DNA of 50,335 bases from Ignavibacteria bacterium CG2_30_36_16 (GTDB lineage Bacteria; Bacteroidota; Ignavibacteria; Ignavibacteriales; Ignavibacteriaceae): the NCBI GenBank assembly GCA_001873185.1, contig MNYQ01000211.1:1-50335 (forward strand), written 5' to 3'. Numbering within the stretch: the first letter of the stretch is position 1; every line of letters begins with the position of its first letter. Below the pieces are notes generated by a model that saw only the letters and a program-made list of their open reading frames with translations, made no database searches and was not told the DNA's origin. Of the stretch, positions 37,345 through 44,845 are shown one piece after another. The position numbers and the translations under genes are program-made.

Positions 37345-37489
37345 CAAAATATATAAGTATTTTTTCGGTATCGGGGGCGGAATAAATCATCCACCTTTGG
37401 ATGATCCGCATGATGATTTTCCGGATGAAATAATTGAAGCCGGGATAAAACTTTTCGTTAAATTACAAAAGACGTTAATTTGCAATTAA
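37345..37489 (+). pseudogene. Remnant of an M20 peptidase / amidohydrolase C-terminus
   Basis: One frame reads 'FFGIGGGINHPPLDDPHDDF' followed by 'PDEIIEAGIKLFVKL' and a stop. This resembles the C-terminal block of M20-type amidohydrolases (glycine-rich strand, then H-P-x-x-D/F and a helix). No upstream reading frame continues it; other frames are broken by stops. A lone 'MIIKLFLVTLFF' start with an early stop at 37180 may be a further trace. I infer a decayed gene at the left edge of the accessory island. Confidence 0.5.
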
Positions 37490-37559
37490 GATTTTAATTT
37501 CTTATTATTTTATAAAGTTTTTTCTAAGACAATAATGTGGTTTATATTTCTGAGGGAAA

Positions 37560-38213
37560 ATGGAACGAACAAATATTTGTCTTTTATCAAAAGATCCTTC
37601 TGTTATTGAAAATATTAATATTTTTTCAATAGATAATCCAACAATTAGAAATTTATATAACTTTGATCGATTTGATTTTGTAGTTGAACATTTATTTAAA
37701 AATTCTTCTGACGTACTTTTATTGGATTGGAAGGAGTATTCAAAAAATATTTTAGCTTCTGCCTCAATTAAATATATTCATGATCGTATCATCGTATTAA
37801 CAAATCAAATTACCTGGGATTCTTTTAAAATTATATTGTTTAACGATATTCGATGTATAATTATAGATAGTGCTCCAAGCGAAATATTCTCACAAACTTT
37901 TAAAATCTTTTTATCAAAGAAATACTTTTGTTTTCTGGGGAGAGAGAGAGATGGACAAGGACTAAATATTGAATTCTTAAAAAAAATCTGCATTCTGTCG
38001 AAAAGAGAATTCGAAATTATAAATTTTATGTTAGAGGGATATGAAAATCAAGAATTAGCAAAAAAGATATTTGTTTCCGTTGGCACCGTTGAGCAGCATA
38101 TTGTTCATATAAGGCAAAAACTTAGGCTCAACACCACGCGGCAACTGATTGTTTTTATATCCCAAAACTATGCTGAAGTTAAATTTTGCTGTAAGATTAG
38201 AAATGTTTCCTGA
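37560..38213 (+). CDS. LuxR/NarL-type regulator with degenerate receiver-like domain
   Basis: A 217-residue protein. The C-terminal helix-turn-helix (about 144-205) is a clear LuxR-type domain: 'LSKREFEIINFMLEGYENQELAKKIFVSVGTVEQHIVHIRQKL'-like in order, with the usual conserved glutamate, valine and glycine positions. The N-terminal part (about 1-125) has the length of a response-regulator receiver and keeps one aspartate in 'VLLLDWKEY', but lacks the acidic pocket and other signature residues. It may work without phosphorylation or sense a different signal. It is the nearest regulator upstream of the peptide/ABC gene set, from which it is separated by repeats; control of that set is an inference. 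Confidence 0.8.
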   Translation: MERTNICLLSKDPSVIENINIFSIDNPTIRNLYNFDRFDFVVEHLFKNSSDVLLLDWKEYSKNILASASIKYIHDRIIVLTNQITWDSFKIILFNDIRCIIIDSAPSEIFSQTFKIFLSKKYFCFLGRERDGQGLNIEFLKKICILSKREFEIINFMLEGYENQELAKKIFVSVGTVEQHIVHIRQKLRLNTTRQLIVFISQNYAEVKFCCKIRNVS

Positions 38214-38236
38214 GAAGAATACTTACCTACCTGAAG

Positions 38237-38395
38237 TTAAGCAAAAATCCTAAAGGGTCGCACCTATGGAGCTTGGTCTGCCTGGCGCGATCTGTTTATA
38301 GAACATAATAAATGATAATCTCCGAAGAGCTCAGTAGGAGCGACCGATCAAGAACGTTTTAGAGTTTAGGAATGATATTTTCCCTGTTTGCATAA
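38237..38395. repeat. MITE-like element A, short copy
   Basis: Ends in imperfect inverted repeats (TTAAGCAAA / TTTGCATAA). Most of its length matches element A at 46069-46303, including 'TAGGAGCGACC', 'AGAGTTTAGGAAT' and 'ATTTTCCCTGTTTGC', but it lacks about 75 internal bases of that copy. Both copies point the same way. Confidence 0.7.
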
Positions 38396-38437
38396 CATCT
38401 GTCACCTAATTATAGTTAAATTAAGCGATTTTTATTT

Positions 38438-38904
38438 CATTACGAGGCGAGGCCGAAGCAATCTCATGCCTGTAATCCCGCTATGCGCATAGGCGTCAAC
38501 TTAATTTTATGATTTTTAAGAATATTGTTGATATGAGTTGTAAAAATATGTGAAAACAAACTTCTATTAGCACTTTTTGTTAGTGTTACCTTGTTTGTTT
38601 TTTTTCTAATTGAAACCAATATATCATCCCTAAAGGGATTTTAATTGTTGGTGGTATTTATTGTTATAAATATTTTATCCCTAACAGGATTTAGGATTCA
38701 TAATCCCGGCGGGATGATATGCTTATAGAAAAATGGACAAAAGAAAGAATGAAATCCCTTTAGGGATGACATATGGCAAAGACATGCTTTTGGCATAAAA
38801 TCTTTATTATATTCTAAAATTAAAACAATTGTATCAATTTTGATTGGAAAGAATAAACGTTAAGTTGACGCCTATGCGCATTGCGTGATCGGGTACTCGC
38901 AATG
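38438..38904. repeat. Outer interspersed repeat interrupted by a second element
   Basis: CATTACGAG (38438) and CTCGCAATG (38896-38904) form near-inverse ends, with 'GAAGCAATCTC' near the left end. This resembles the common 'cattgcgag...gcaatctc' intergenic repeat known from many bacterial genomes. A second element is nested inside it. Confidence 0.5.
38483..38881. repeat. Nested MITE-like element with perfect 22-bp inverted ends
   Basis: ATGCGCATAGGCGTCAACTTAA at 38483-38504 (22 bases, described here by its ends ATGCGCAT...CTTAA) is exactly inverted at 38860-38881. Inside lies a smaller palindromic unit: ATCATCCCTAAAGGGATTTT at 38623-38642 mirrored at 38752-38774, with an ATCCCGGCGGGAT palindrome between. 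No ORF is present, so movement would need a transposase from elsewhere. Confidence 0.7.
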
Positions 38905-39034
38905 ACATTAACGAGAGACGTTATAGAAAGAATCGCTCAATTTAGATTATAATTATAAGTTTCTTATATAGCATAATCTTTTTTATTTATTTATATTTTT
39001 ATCAGTTATTATATTTTCAGGGAAGATAAATAAA

Positions 39035-39697
39035 GTGCAACTATTACAAAAACTTGTTATCAATCAAAACTTAATCACCCGTGGTTTTGTTGGTGCATTA
39101 TTCACGATAATAAGTTTGGGAATAATAGTTAATACAATATTAATGATCCCATTGATCGAACGTTCATTTAATGAAATTTATAAGACAAGTTACTCCGAGG
39201 AATTTTTAATAGAATTCCCGATAGTAATTTATGTACTGATTACTGTATTTACCCAACTATTTTTTCTGTTACTTCACTGTTCTTTTTTCACTTTAATTAA
39301 TCTGTTGCTTATTAATTATTTTAAGGAAACAAAAAAAGGAAACAAAAAGACTATTTTTATTTTCTTTCTAAGTGGAGACCTTTTTTTTCTATTACAAATG
39401 TTTTTCCAAACAGGAATGTTATATATTAATGGAATAGAATCAGTACACGGACCAAATGACTTAATTATATCTTTTGGATTAAATAACATATTAAACAGCG
39501 ATAACTTTTTATTTAATCGGATCACTTACTCAATAACGCCTTTCTCCATTTTATATTTCACATTCATTTATAATCAAAATCTAAATTCATATCTACTAGG
39601 AAAAATGGAAAGCGTTTTAGTATCGGTATTGCTTTTTTTTATTTGGCTGACTATGAAGGTTTGGGATCCTCTTGGCGTAAATGTAAACATATTATAG
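39035..39697 (+). CDS. Polytopic membrane protein, first gene of the peptide locus
   Basis: A 220-residue protein with about five hydrophobic segments (roughly 16-40, 60-85, 108-128, 155-178, 188-210). The start is GTG with GGAAG 9 bases upstream. The fold pattern resembles Yip1-like small membrane proteins, but no diagnostic motif is seen and I do not name a family. It lies 69 bases before the cysteine-rich peptide gene on the same strand and is probably cotranscribed with it. It could help in export, immunity or processing of the peptide; this is inference from position only. Codon use is AT-rich like the following genes. Confidence 0.65.
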   Translation: MQLLQKLVINQNLITRGFVGALFTIISLGIIVNTILMIPLIERSFNEIYKTSYSEEFLIEFPIVIYVLITVFTQLFFLLLHCSFFTLINLLLINYFKETKKGNKKTIFIFFLSGDLFFLLQMFFQTGMLYINGIESVHGPNDLIISFGLNNILNSDNFLFNRITYSITPFSILYFTFIYNQNLNSYLLGKMESVLVSVLLFFIWLTMKVWDPLGVNVNIL

Positions 39698-39711
39698 TAT
39701 CTATATTTAAT

Positions 39712-39746
39712 GAGGTTTAAATAGGTGCTTAAATAAACAAAACCTC
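39712..39746 (+). promoter_or_regulatory. Leader hairpin before the peptide gene
   Basis: GAGGTTT (39712-39718) pairs with AAACCTC (39740-39746) across a 21-base loop, just ahead of the AGGAG site of the small gene. It could stabilise the message or regulate access; no consensus promoter is seen nearby. Confidence 0.3.
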
Positions 39747-39766
39747 TTCATCTATTAGGAGTTGTT

Positions 39767-39970
39767 ATGCTAAAACAATTTATTCTCCGTTCTTTTATGG
39801 TTTTGATTATTCAGTTTTCGATTTCAGCTGAAATTTTTTCAAAACCAGCATATTGCGAAGAAGCGCTTATAAGATGTAATAAAGCTTGCCAAAGCTATGG
39901 GTGGCCGATGAGTTCAGTTTGCCAAACAGGATGTGGTATTGGCTATCTATATTGTGGAACAGCGCAATAA
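39767..39970 (+). CDS. Secreted six-cysteine peptide
   Basis: A 67-residue precursor. The first 25 or so residues form a Sec signal peptide (basic start 'MLKQFILR', hydrophobic core, likely cut near 'AEIFS-KP'). The mature part is about 42 residues with six cysteines at 30, 37, 41, 52, 56 and 63: C-x6-C-x3-C-x10-C-x3-C-x6-C, mirror-symmetric. Spacing of 7 and 4 places the first three on one helix face, a 'GWP' turn follows, and the last three mirror them, which suggests a helical hairpin with three stacked disulfides, as in alpha-hairpinin or twin-CX3C folds. The ATG has a strong AGGAG at 5 bases. No homologue is recognised. The gene is followed by propeller, MauE-thioredoxin and ABC genes that could mature or transport it. 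Confidence 0.75.
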   Translation: MLKQFILRSFMVLIIQFSISAEIFSKPAYCEEALIRCNKACQSYGWPMSSVCQTGCGIGYLYCGTAQ

Positions 39971-39985
39971 ATTTACCTTATCAGA

Positions 39986-40062
39986 ATGCTGCCTGAAAAA
40001 ACAAAAATATGAGGTTATATTTAATTAGCTTTTTTATTTTGCATGTATTTTTCGGGCAGCAT
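39986..40062 (+). terminator. Intercistronic stem after the peptide gene
   Basis: ATGCTGCCTGAAAAA (39986-40000) pairs with TTTTTCGGGCAGCAT (40048-40062) over 15 bases with one G-U. The 47-base loop contains a T-rich run. It lies between the peptide stop and the propeller gene, so it may protect the short peptide mRNA or reduce readthrough into the downstream genes. Confidence 0.5.
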
Positions 40063-40076
40063 AATTTTAATATTTT

Positions 40077-41042
40077 ATGCAGCATATTATTATTTGTTTA
40101 TTCGCATTTATTTATCTGTTTGTCTCTGTAAATACTTTTCAAAATAGAATAGTATTACATGAGGTTGCAACCTACGGAGATAAAAACATTCTATTAAATA
40201 TAATGGACGTAATTCCATTTAATTCGAATTCAATATTGGTATGTGATAAATTGGATTACTCTTTTAAATTAATTGAAGAAACAGGAACCATTTCGCATTC
40301 GATAGGAAAACGAGGTAAATCAAAAGGCGATTTTATGGGTCCTGGGAATATAGCTTTTAACCAGGAAAATATAATAGTAGCAGATTTTTCCTCTTCAAGA
40401 ATACAAATGTTCGATAAAAAATTTGAATATATGAAGAAGTTTTATTCTCCGGGTCCTGTATTTGATCTAAATGTTGATAAAAATAAAAACTTCTGGATTG
40501 CATGCTATACAGGGAATAAAAATGAAGGGCTATTTTTATATAATAGATCAGGGAAAAGATTAAAAAATGTAAAACTACGGAATACAACAGGCGATCTTTT
40601 TAAAGACATTTTCACATTTACAATAACAAATTCTAATTACCTCATTATTTGTTACATTGTTCAAAACAAGATAGAAGTTTTAGATTTGAATGGAAATTTT
40701 ATTAATGAATTTGTAATAAAAACGCTGCCCAAATTCGCCAAAGAAAAAGTGATTCAAAAAAATGTTTTTAGTAAAGATTTAATTGCGCCCGAGGGGAATA
40801 TAACGCAAAGTATTGCGTCTGATAGAAAAAACAATATTTACATTCTGGGTGGTGATTATAGTCCTAATCCATTTCGGGATATTTATATTTATGATGTTAA
40901 TGGTAAGTTTATACAAAAAATAGTTTTACCCCAAAAGGCATCATTGATTAACATTAATAAAGAAGATATGCTTTATTCAGTTCATAACAAACGAAGAATA
41001 ATAAAAAAATACAAAATTGATGTGATTTTAGAAAAAAGATAA
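40077..41042 (+). CDS. 6-bladed beta-propeller protein
   Basis: A 321-residue exported protein with an N-terminal hydrophobic signal (about 1-20) and no lipobox. Repeated blade motifs are visible: 'SIGKRGKSKGDFMGPGNIAF', 'NIIVADFSSSRIQMFD', 'NIYILGGD' and 'IYIYDVNGKF'. This is the pattern of the 6-bladed propeller family (BF3164-like, with a 'GrGpgEf' turn) common in Bacteroidota, often near small secreted peptides. Function is not known for most members; binding of the peptide or of a surface ligand is an inference. The gene is 3 bases before the MauE-like gene, so they are coupled. There is no clear Shine-Dalgarno. Confidence 0.75.
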   Translation: MQHIIICLFAFIYLFVSVNTFQNRIVLHEVATYGDKNILLNIMDVIPFNSNSILVCDKLDYSFKLIEETGTISHSIGKRGKSKGDFMGPGNIAFNQENIIVADFSSSRIQMFDKKFEYMKKFYSPGPVFDLNVDKNKNFWIACYTGNKNEGLFLYNRSGKRLKNVKLRNTTGDLFKDIFTFTITNSNYLIICYIVQNKIEVLDLNGNFINEFVIKTLPKFAKEKVIQKNVFSKDLIAPEGNITQSIASDRKNNIYILGGDYSPNPFRDIYIYDVNGKFIQKIVLPQKASLININKEDMLYSVHNKRRIIKKYKIDVILEKR

Positions 41043-41045
41043 TTT

Positions 41046-42002
41046 ATGCAGAAAGTATTAAGGTATACTATTGTTGTATTGGGTTTCTTTTTTTTAATTG
41101 CCGGCGGTTCCAAAGTTTTTGTGTTTTTAACTTTTGCCGAAACTATTGACAATTTTATACCGTACCTTAATGGTATTGGAACGATACTATCCATAATTAT
41201 TATCAGCGCGGAAGTTTTGGGTGGGATTTTCTACATCATTAATTATAAAATTGTTTTATTCAGTTATATGTTTTTGTTTATAATTTCAACTTTTATAACT
41301 GTTTTATCCATCAGTTTAGTATTAAACCGGGAAATAAATTGTAGGTGTTTTGGTGTTATTAATTTTAATTTCTCTAATCAAAACGAACTTATTTTAGATT
41401 TTATTCTACTCGATATTATTGCACTAATTATATTTGTAAATTACAAATTGAGCAATAAAAAAATAAAATTAAATGTGGTTACATTTTGTTTAATAGTATT
41501 GTTCGGTTTGTACATTGAGTATAATTTTATTTCTGTTACAACATCAGGGAAGCTATTTAACCAAAATGCTACTTCATTAAATATGCAAAAACTGATTGAT
41601 CTAGAAAATCATTATTTGTTTAAAAATGCTCAAAATCCTAAACTTTTTCTTTTGATTGATTTTGATGATTTTAATTGTCCTCCTTGTTTTGATGATTTTA
41701 TAGAGTTTAACGATGCTCTAAATAAAAATCAGAAAAATATTAATAGAATTTATGCCTTTTTTGCATTTAACGAAAATGATAATATTTTGAGTGATTCTAT
41801 AAGGTTAGAATACTGGAAACAAAGGAATAATTTTAAATACTCATTATTTCTGATACCGTATACTATATTTGAAAGTATAAATCTAAAAAAAAGTAGTGCT
41901 ATTCTTTTAGACAATGGTAGAGTCGTGTTCAATGAAATAATACCGATGGGTAAAGCAAAACATCAAAAAGCATTAAATCTGTTGAATATATCCGATGAGT
42001 AA
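41046..42002 (+). CDS. MauE/DoxX-like protein fused to a CPPC thioredoxin-like domain
   Basis: A 318-residue membrane protein. The N-terminal four helices (about 5-130) carry the MauE-type cysteine pair in 'INCRCFGVI' (C99, C101). A fifth helix (about 141-160) leads to a soluble domain (about 165-318) with 'FDDFNCPPCFDDF' (C211-x-x-C214), a thioredoxin-like active site. MauE and MauD together form disulfides in the methylamine dehydrogenase small subunit; here both activities seem fused. The soluble domain most likely faces the periplasm. Placed downstream of a six-cysteine secreted peptide gene, it is a good candidate for a dedicated disulfide-forming enzyme. Its stop overlaps the next gene by 8 bases. 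Confidence 0.75.
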   Translation: MQKVLRYTIVVLGFFFLIAGGSKVFVFLTFAETIDNFIPYLNGIGTILSIIIISAEVLGGIFYIINYKIVLFSYMFLFIISTFITVLSISLVLNREINCRCFGVINFNFSNQNELILDFILLDIIALIIFVNYKLSNKKIKLNVVTFCLIVLFGLYIEYNFISVTTSGKLFNQNATSLNMQKLIDLENHYLFKNAQNPKLFLLIDFDDFNCPPCFDDFIEFNDALNKNQKNINRIYAFFAFNENDNILSDSIRLEYWKQRNNFKYSLFLIPYTIFESINLKKSSAILLDNGRVVFNEIIPMGKAKHQKALNLLNISDE

Positions 42003-42735
42003 TGAATTATTAATAGAGGTTTCGAATTTATCGAAGGTATATAAGTATAAAAACCATCGCATAAAAGCTTTAGATGATGTTTCAATTAAAATCTATAATA
42101 ATGAAATTGTTGCTTTCTTAGGCCCTAATGGAGCTGGAAAAACAACGCTAATTAAAATTATTTTAAATTTGGTAAAAAAAACAAGAGGCGAGGTTAATAT
42201 ATTTGGCAGTTTTAACAATAAACTTCACACGAGTAGTATTGGTTATCAGCCCGAGATAGTTTCGCTAAAAACTTCGAAGAAAGTAAAAGATATTTTAATG
42301 AATGTTATCGAAGTAAGTGGATTTAATTCGGCGGAGAAAAATAATGAATTAAATAGGATACTCTCTATTATAGACATTAAATGCTATTTAAATAGACCTG
42401 CTAATACGCTTTCAAAAGGAATGATGACAAAGGTTGGACTTGCCATTTCTCTAGTTGGCAATCCATCTACATTTATTTTTGATGAACCTACAGAAGGACT
42501 TGATCCAGTCGGGAGAAGAGACACACTAGATTTTTTACATCGGCAAAAAAATGAAAAAAAAACTGTAATAATAAGTTCTCATCTTCTCTCTGAAATTGAG
42601 AAGGTTGCGGATAGATTTTTCTTTTTCAAAAATGGGCAAATACTTGGTTTTGGAAATATGCTGGATTTTATGGATGGGTCAGATAAAAAGCACACTTCAT
42701 TAGAAGATATTTACTTTTCACTGATAAATAAATGA
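41995..42735 (+). CDS. ABC transporter ATP-binding protein
   Basis: A 246-residue ATPase subunit of an ABC-2 type transporter. Walker A 'GPNGAGKTT' is near 44-52, the signature is the variant 'LSKGM' near 140 (instead of LSGGQ), Walker B plus glutamate is 'FIFDEPTEGLDP' near 160-171, and the H-loop is in 'ISSHLLSEIEK'. All catalytic parts are present. It overlaps the MauE-thioredoxin gene by 8 bases and the permease gene by 4 bases, so the three are translationally coupled. Confidence 0.93.
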   Translation: MSNELLIEVSNLSKVYKYKNHRIKALDDVSIKIYNNEIVAFLGPNGAGKTTLIKIILNLVKKTRGEVNIFGSFNNKLHTSSIGYQPEIVSLKTSKKVKDILMNVIEVSGFNSAEKNNELNRILSIIDIKCYLNRPANTLSKGMMTKVGLAISLVGNPSTFIFDEPTEGLDPVGRRDTLDFLHRQKNEKKTVIISSHLLSEIEKVADRFFFFKNGQILGFGNMLDFMDGSDKKHTSLEDIYFSLINK

Positions 42736-43517
42736 ATATTTCTATTGTAAAAAATACTTGTAAAGAAGTTTTTAAACAACCTGTTTCTATTGTTATTTCT
42801 GTCCTTTTTATTTCATTGATATTTCTTTTGCTTTTTTTTACGGAATTTAGCTTCAATGAGAATTCTATAATTAAAATTACAATTTTATCTTTTGAGATAA
42901 ATGAAGTTTCTTTCTTCCTGAACGTTTTTCTTCCTGATTTATTAAATATTTTTTTAAGCGGCTTATTTTTTTTACTGTTATTACTAATAGTCAGCATAGC
43001 TATAGATTTCCTAGCCGATCCAATAACATCGATTCTTGTCATTAAAATATTTTCGAGAGTAAAACTCCTCTTATCAAAAATAGCAGGCGTTTTATTAGCT
43101 ATTTCTGTTCAAATGATCATATTAAGCTTACTGATAATGCTTATATGTTTTATTAAAACCGGCGAAAATTTATCAAGTTTTTTATTTTGGGGTACAATTT
43201 CTTTTTTATCCGAAATATTTATATGTATATCTCTTGCATTCATGTTGTCCATGATGTCAAAAAATTATAGCGTTATTTTCTTAGTTTGTTTAAGTTATTA
43301 TTTTTTATCTTCGTTTATCTGGGTAAAATTTGCCGATTCAGAGTTGTTTATTTCATTTATACTTAAGTATATTTTTTTTCCTTTAGGTTTAATTATCAGG
43401 AATACAAGATCTTTATTTCTTAATGACGGTAACCCAATTTTTATTTTATTAAGCCTCACACCACTTATTATTTTTATCTTTTTGGGAACAATTATTTTTA
43501 ATAAAAAAGATTTATGA
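42732..43517 (+). CDS. ABC-2 type permease
   Basis: A 261-residue hydrophobic protein with about six membrane helices (roughly 18-38, 70-97, 105-130 and three more to 255), the usual layout of ABC-2 permeases that pair with a single ATPase. It starts with ATG overlapping the ATPase stop by 4 bases. The pair would move the peptide, a maturation factor or a lipid, or confer resistance; the sequence does not decide. The sequence is AT-rich like the rest of the island, and it is the last gene of the set. Confidence 0.8.
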   Translation: MNISIVKNTCKEVFKQPVSIVISVLFISLIFLLLFFTEFSFNENSIIKITILSFEINEVSFFLNVFLPDLLNIFLSGLFFLLLLLIVSIAIDFLADPITSILVIKIFSRVKLLLSKIAGVLLAISVQMIILSLLIMLICFIKTGENLSSFLFWGTISFLSEIFICISLAFMLSMMSKNYSVIFLVCLSYYFLSSFIWVKFADSELFISFILKYIFFPLGLIIRNTRSLFLNDGNPIFILLSLTPLIIFIFLGTIIFNKKDL

Positions 43518-43567
43518 GCATACTCTAATTCTAGTTGGGCTTCCTTTAAAAAAAGTTTTATTTGCCC

Positions 43568-43629
43568 CCGAAGGTAGTCGTTTTGTTAAACGAAGCAAAA
43601 TAACACATAACTGTATTTACCCCCTTCGG
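43568..43629 (+). terminator. Possible end-of-operon structure
   Basis: CCGAAGG (43568-43574) pairs with CCTTCGG (43623-43629), and inside it TCGTTT-tgtt-AAACGA forms a second hairpin. There is no clear T run, so termination is only likely by position after the permease gene. Confidence 0.3.
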
Positions 43630-43686
43630 TTGACCTCATTTTTCCATTTAGATGTGGCTTATCGGATTTTATTCTTTATATCTAAA

Positions 43687-43717
43687 TTGTCCTTTGTCTC
43701 TTTAATTTCTAATTTTG
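43687..43717 (+). promoter_or_regulatory. Consensus promoter of tdh-kbl
   Basis: TTG (43687-43689), 20 bases, then TAATTTTG (43710-43717), an exact TAnnTTTG. The expected leader is about 60 nt. Confidence 0.55.
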
Positions 43718-43784
43718 AATCAGTTATTGAAATAATTTTCGTCTTGATGTCAATATAAAACGAACATCAGCAAAGGAAAAAAAT

Positions 43785-44825
43785 ATGAAAAAGATGAAGG
43801 CTCTTGTTAAAAAATTTACCGAGCCGGGTTTATGGCTTGATGAAGTCCATGTACCCGAAATCGGAATTAATGATGTGCTCATTAAAATTAAACAAACTGC
43901 AATTTGCGGCACAGATGTTCATATATATAATTGGGATGAATGGGCACAAAATACAATTCCCGTACCGATGGTTGTCGGGCATGAATATATGGGCGTCGTA
44001 GAAGCTACAGGCAGCAATGTTCATGATGTGAAAATTGGTGAAGTTGTCAGCGGAGAAGGACATCTTGTGTGCGGACATTGCCGCCATTGCCGTGCAGGGC
44101 GCGGTCATCTTTGCCCTTATACAAAAGGCGTTGGAGTTAATCGCCCCGGAGCTTTTGCCGAATTCCTTTCCATCCCTGTTTCAAACATCTGGCACAATGA
44201 TTTTAATATTCCCGACGATATACTATCTATATTCGATCCGTTTGGAAATGCTACGCATACTGCATTATCCTTCGAAATGCTTGGTGAAGATGTCCTAATT
44301 ACCGGCGCCGGACCAATTGGAATTATGGCAGCTGCAATTGCAAAACATGCTGGTGCGCGCAATGTAGTTATAACGGATATGAATTCTTACCGTTTAAACC
44401 TTGCACAACGAGTTGGCGTTACCCGGGCTGTTGATATATCTAAAGAAAAACTTGCTGATGTAGTTAAAGAACTCGGCATGAAAGAAGGGTTTGATGTTGG
44501 TCTCGAAATGTCCGGCAGTATAAAGGCACTAAATGGTATGATCGATGTAATGTTCCACGGAGGCAATATTGCGCTGCTTGGAATACTTCCATCAAGCGCA
44601 GCAATTAATTGGGAGAAGGTAATATTTAACGGCTTAACCTTGAGAGGCATTTACGGAAGGAAGATGTTTGAGACTTGGTATAAAATGTCCGTTATGGTTC
44701 AATCGGGATTGGATATTTCACCGGTGATAACTCATAAGTTTTCTTATAAGGATTTTAAAGAGGGTTTTGAGTTAATGAAATCCGGCAATTCAGGGAAAAT
44801 ATTACTTGACTGGAAAGAAATTTAA
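43785..44825 (+). CDS. tdh: L-threonine 3-dehydrogenase
   Basis: Zinc-dependent medium-chain dehydrogenase that oxidises threonine to 2-amino-3-oxobutyrate with NAD. The 346-residue protein has the catalytic zinc ligands in '[13 protein letters not shown]' and 'GHEYMG', the structural zinc loop '[15 protein letters not shown]', and the NAD motif 'GAGPIG' near 170. The '[12 protein letters not shown]' stretch is characteristic of Tdh among related enzymes. It is directly followed by kbl, 20 bases on, so the pair converts threonine to glycine and acetyl-CoA. Confidence 0.95.
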   Translation: MKKMKALVKKFTEPGLWLDEVHVPEIGINDVLIKIKQTAICGTDVHIYNWDEWAQNTIPVPMVVGHEYMGVVEATGSNVHDVKIGEVVSGEGHLVCGHCRHCRAGRGHLCPYTKGVGVNRPGAFAEFLSIPVSNIWHNDFNIPDDILSIFDPFGNATHTALSFEMLGEDVLITGAGPIGIMAAAIAKHAGARNVVITDMNSYRLNLAQRVGVTRAVDISKEKLADVVKELGMKEGFDVGLEMSGSIKALNGMIDVMFHGGNIALLGILPSSAAINWEKVIFNGLTLRGIYGRKMFETWYKMSVMVQSGLDISPVITHKFSYKDFKEGFELMKSGNSGKILLDWKEI

Positions 44826-44845
44826 TTAACAAGGAAAGGTTTACA

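Noticed and set aside
38483-38881. The 400-bp element as a small RNA gene or integron site
   Set aside because: The perfect 22-bp ends and nested palindromes fit a MITE-like insertion; no promoter, tRNA-like or attC features are seen.
42668-43042. Minus-strand 124-residue ORF opposite the ABC permease
   Set aside because: Antisense shadow of a hydrophobic, AT-rich gene; no start signal or motif.
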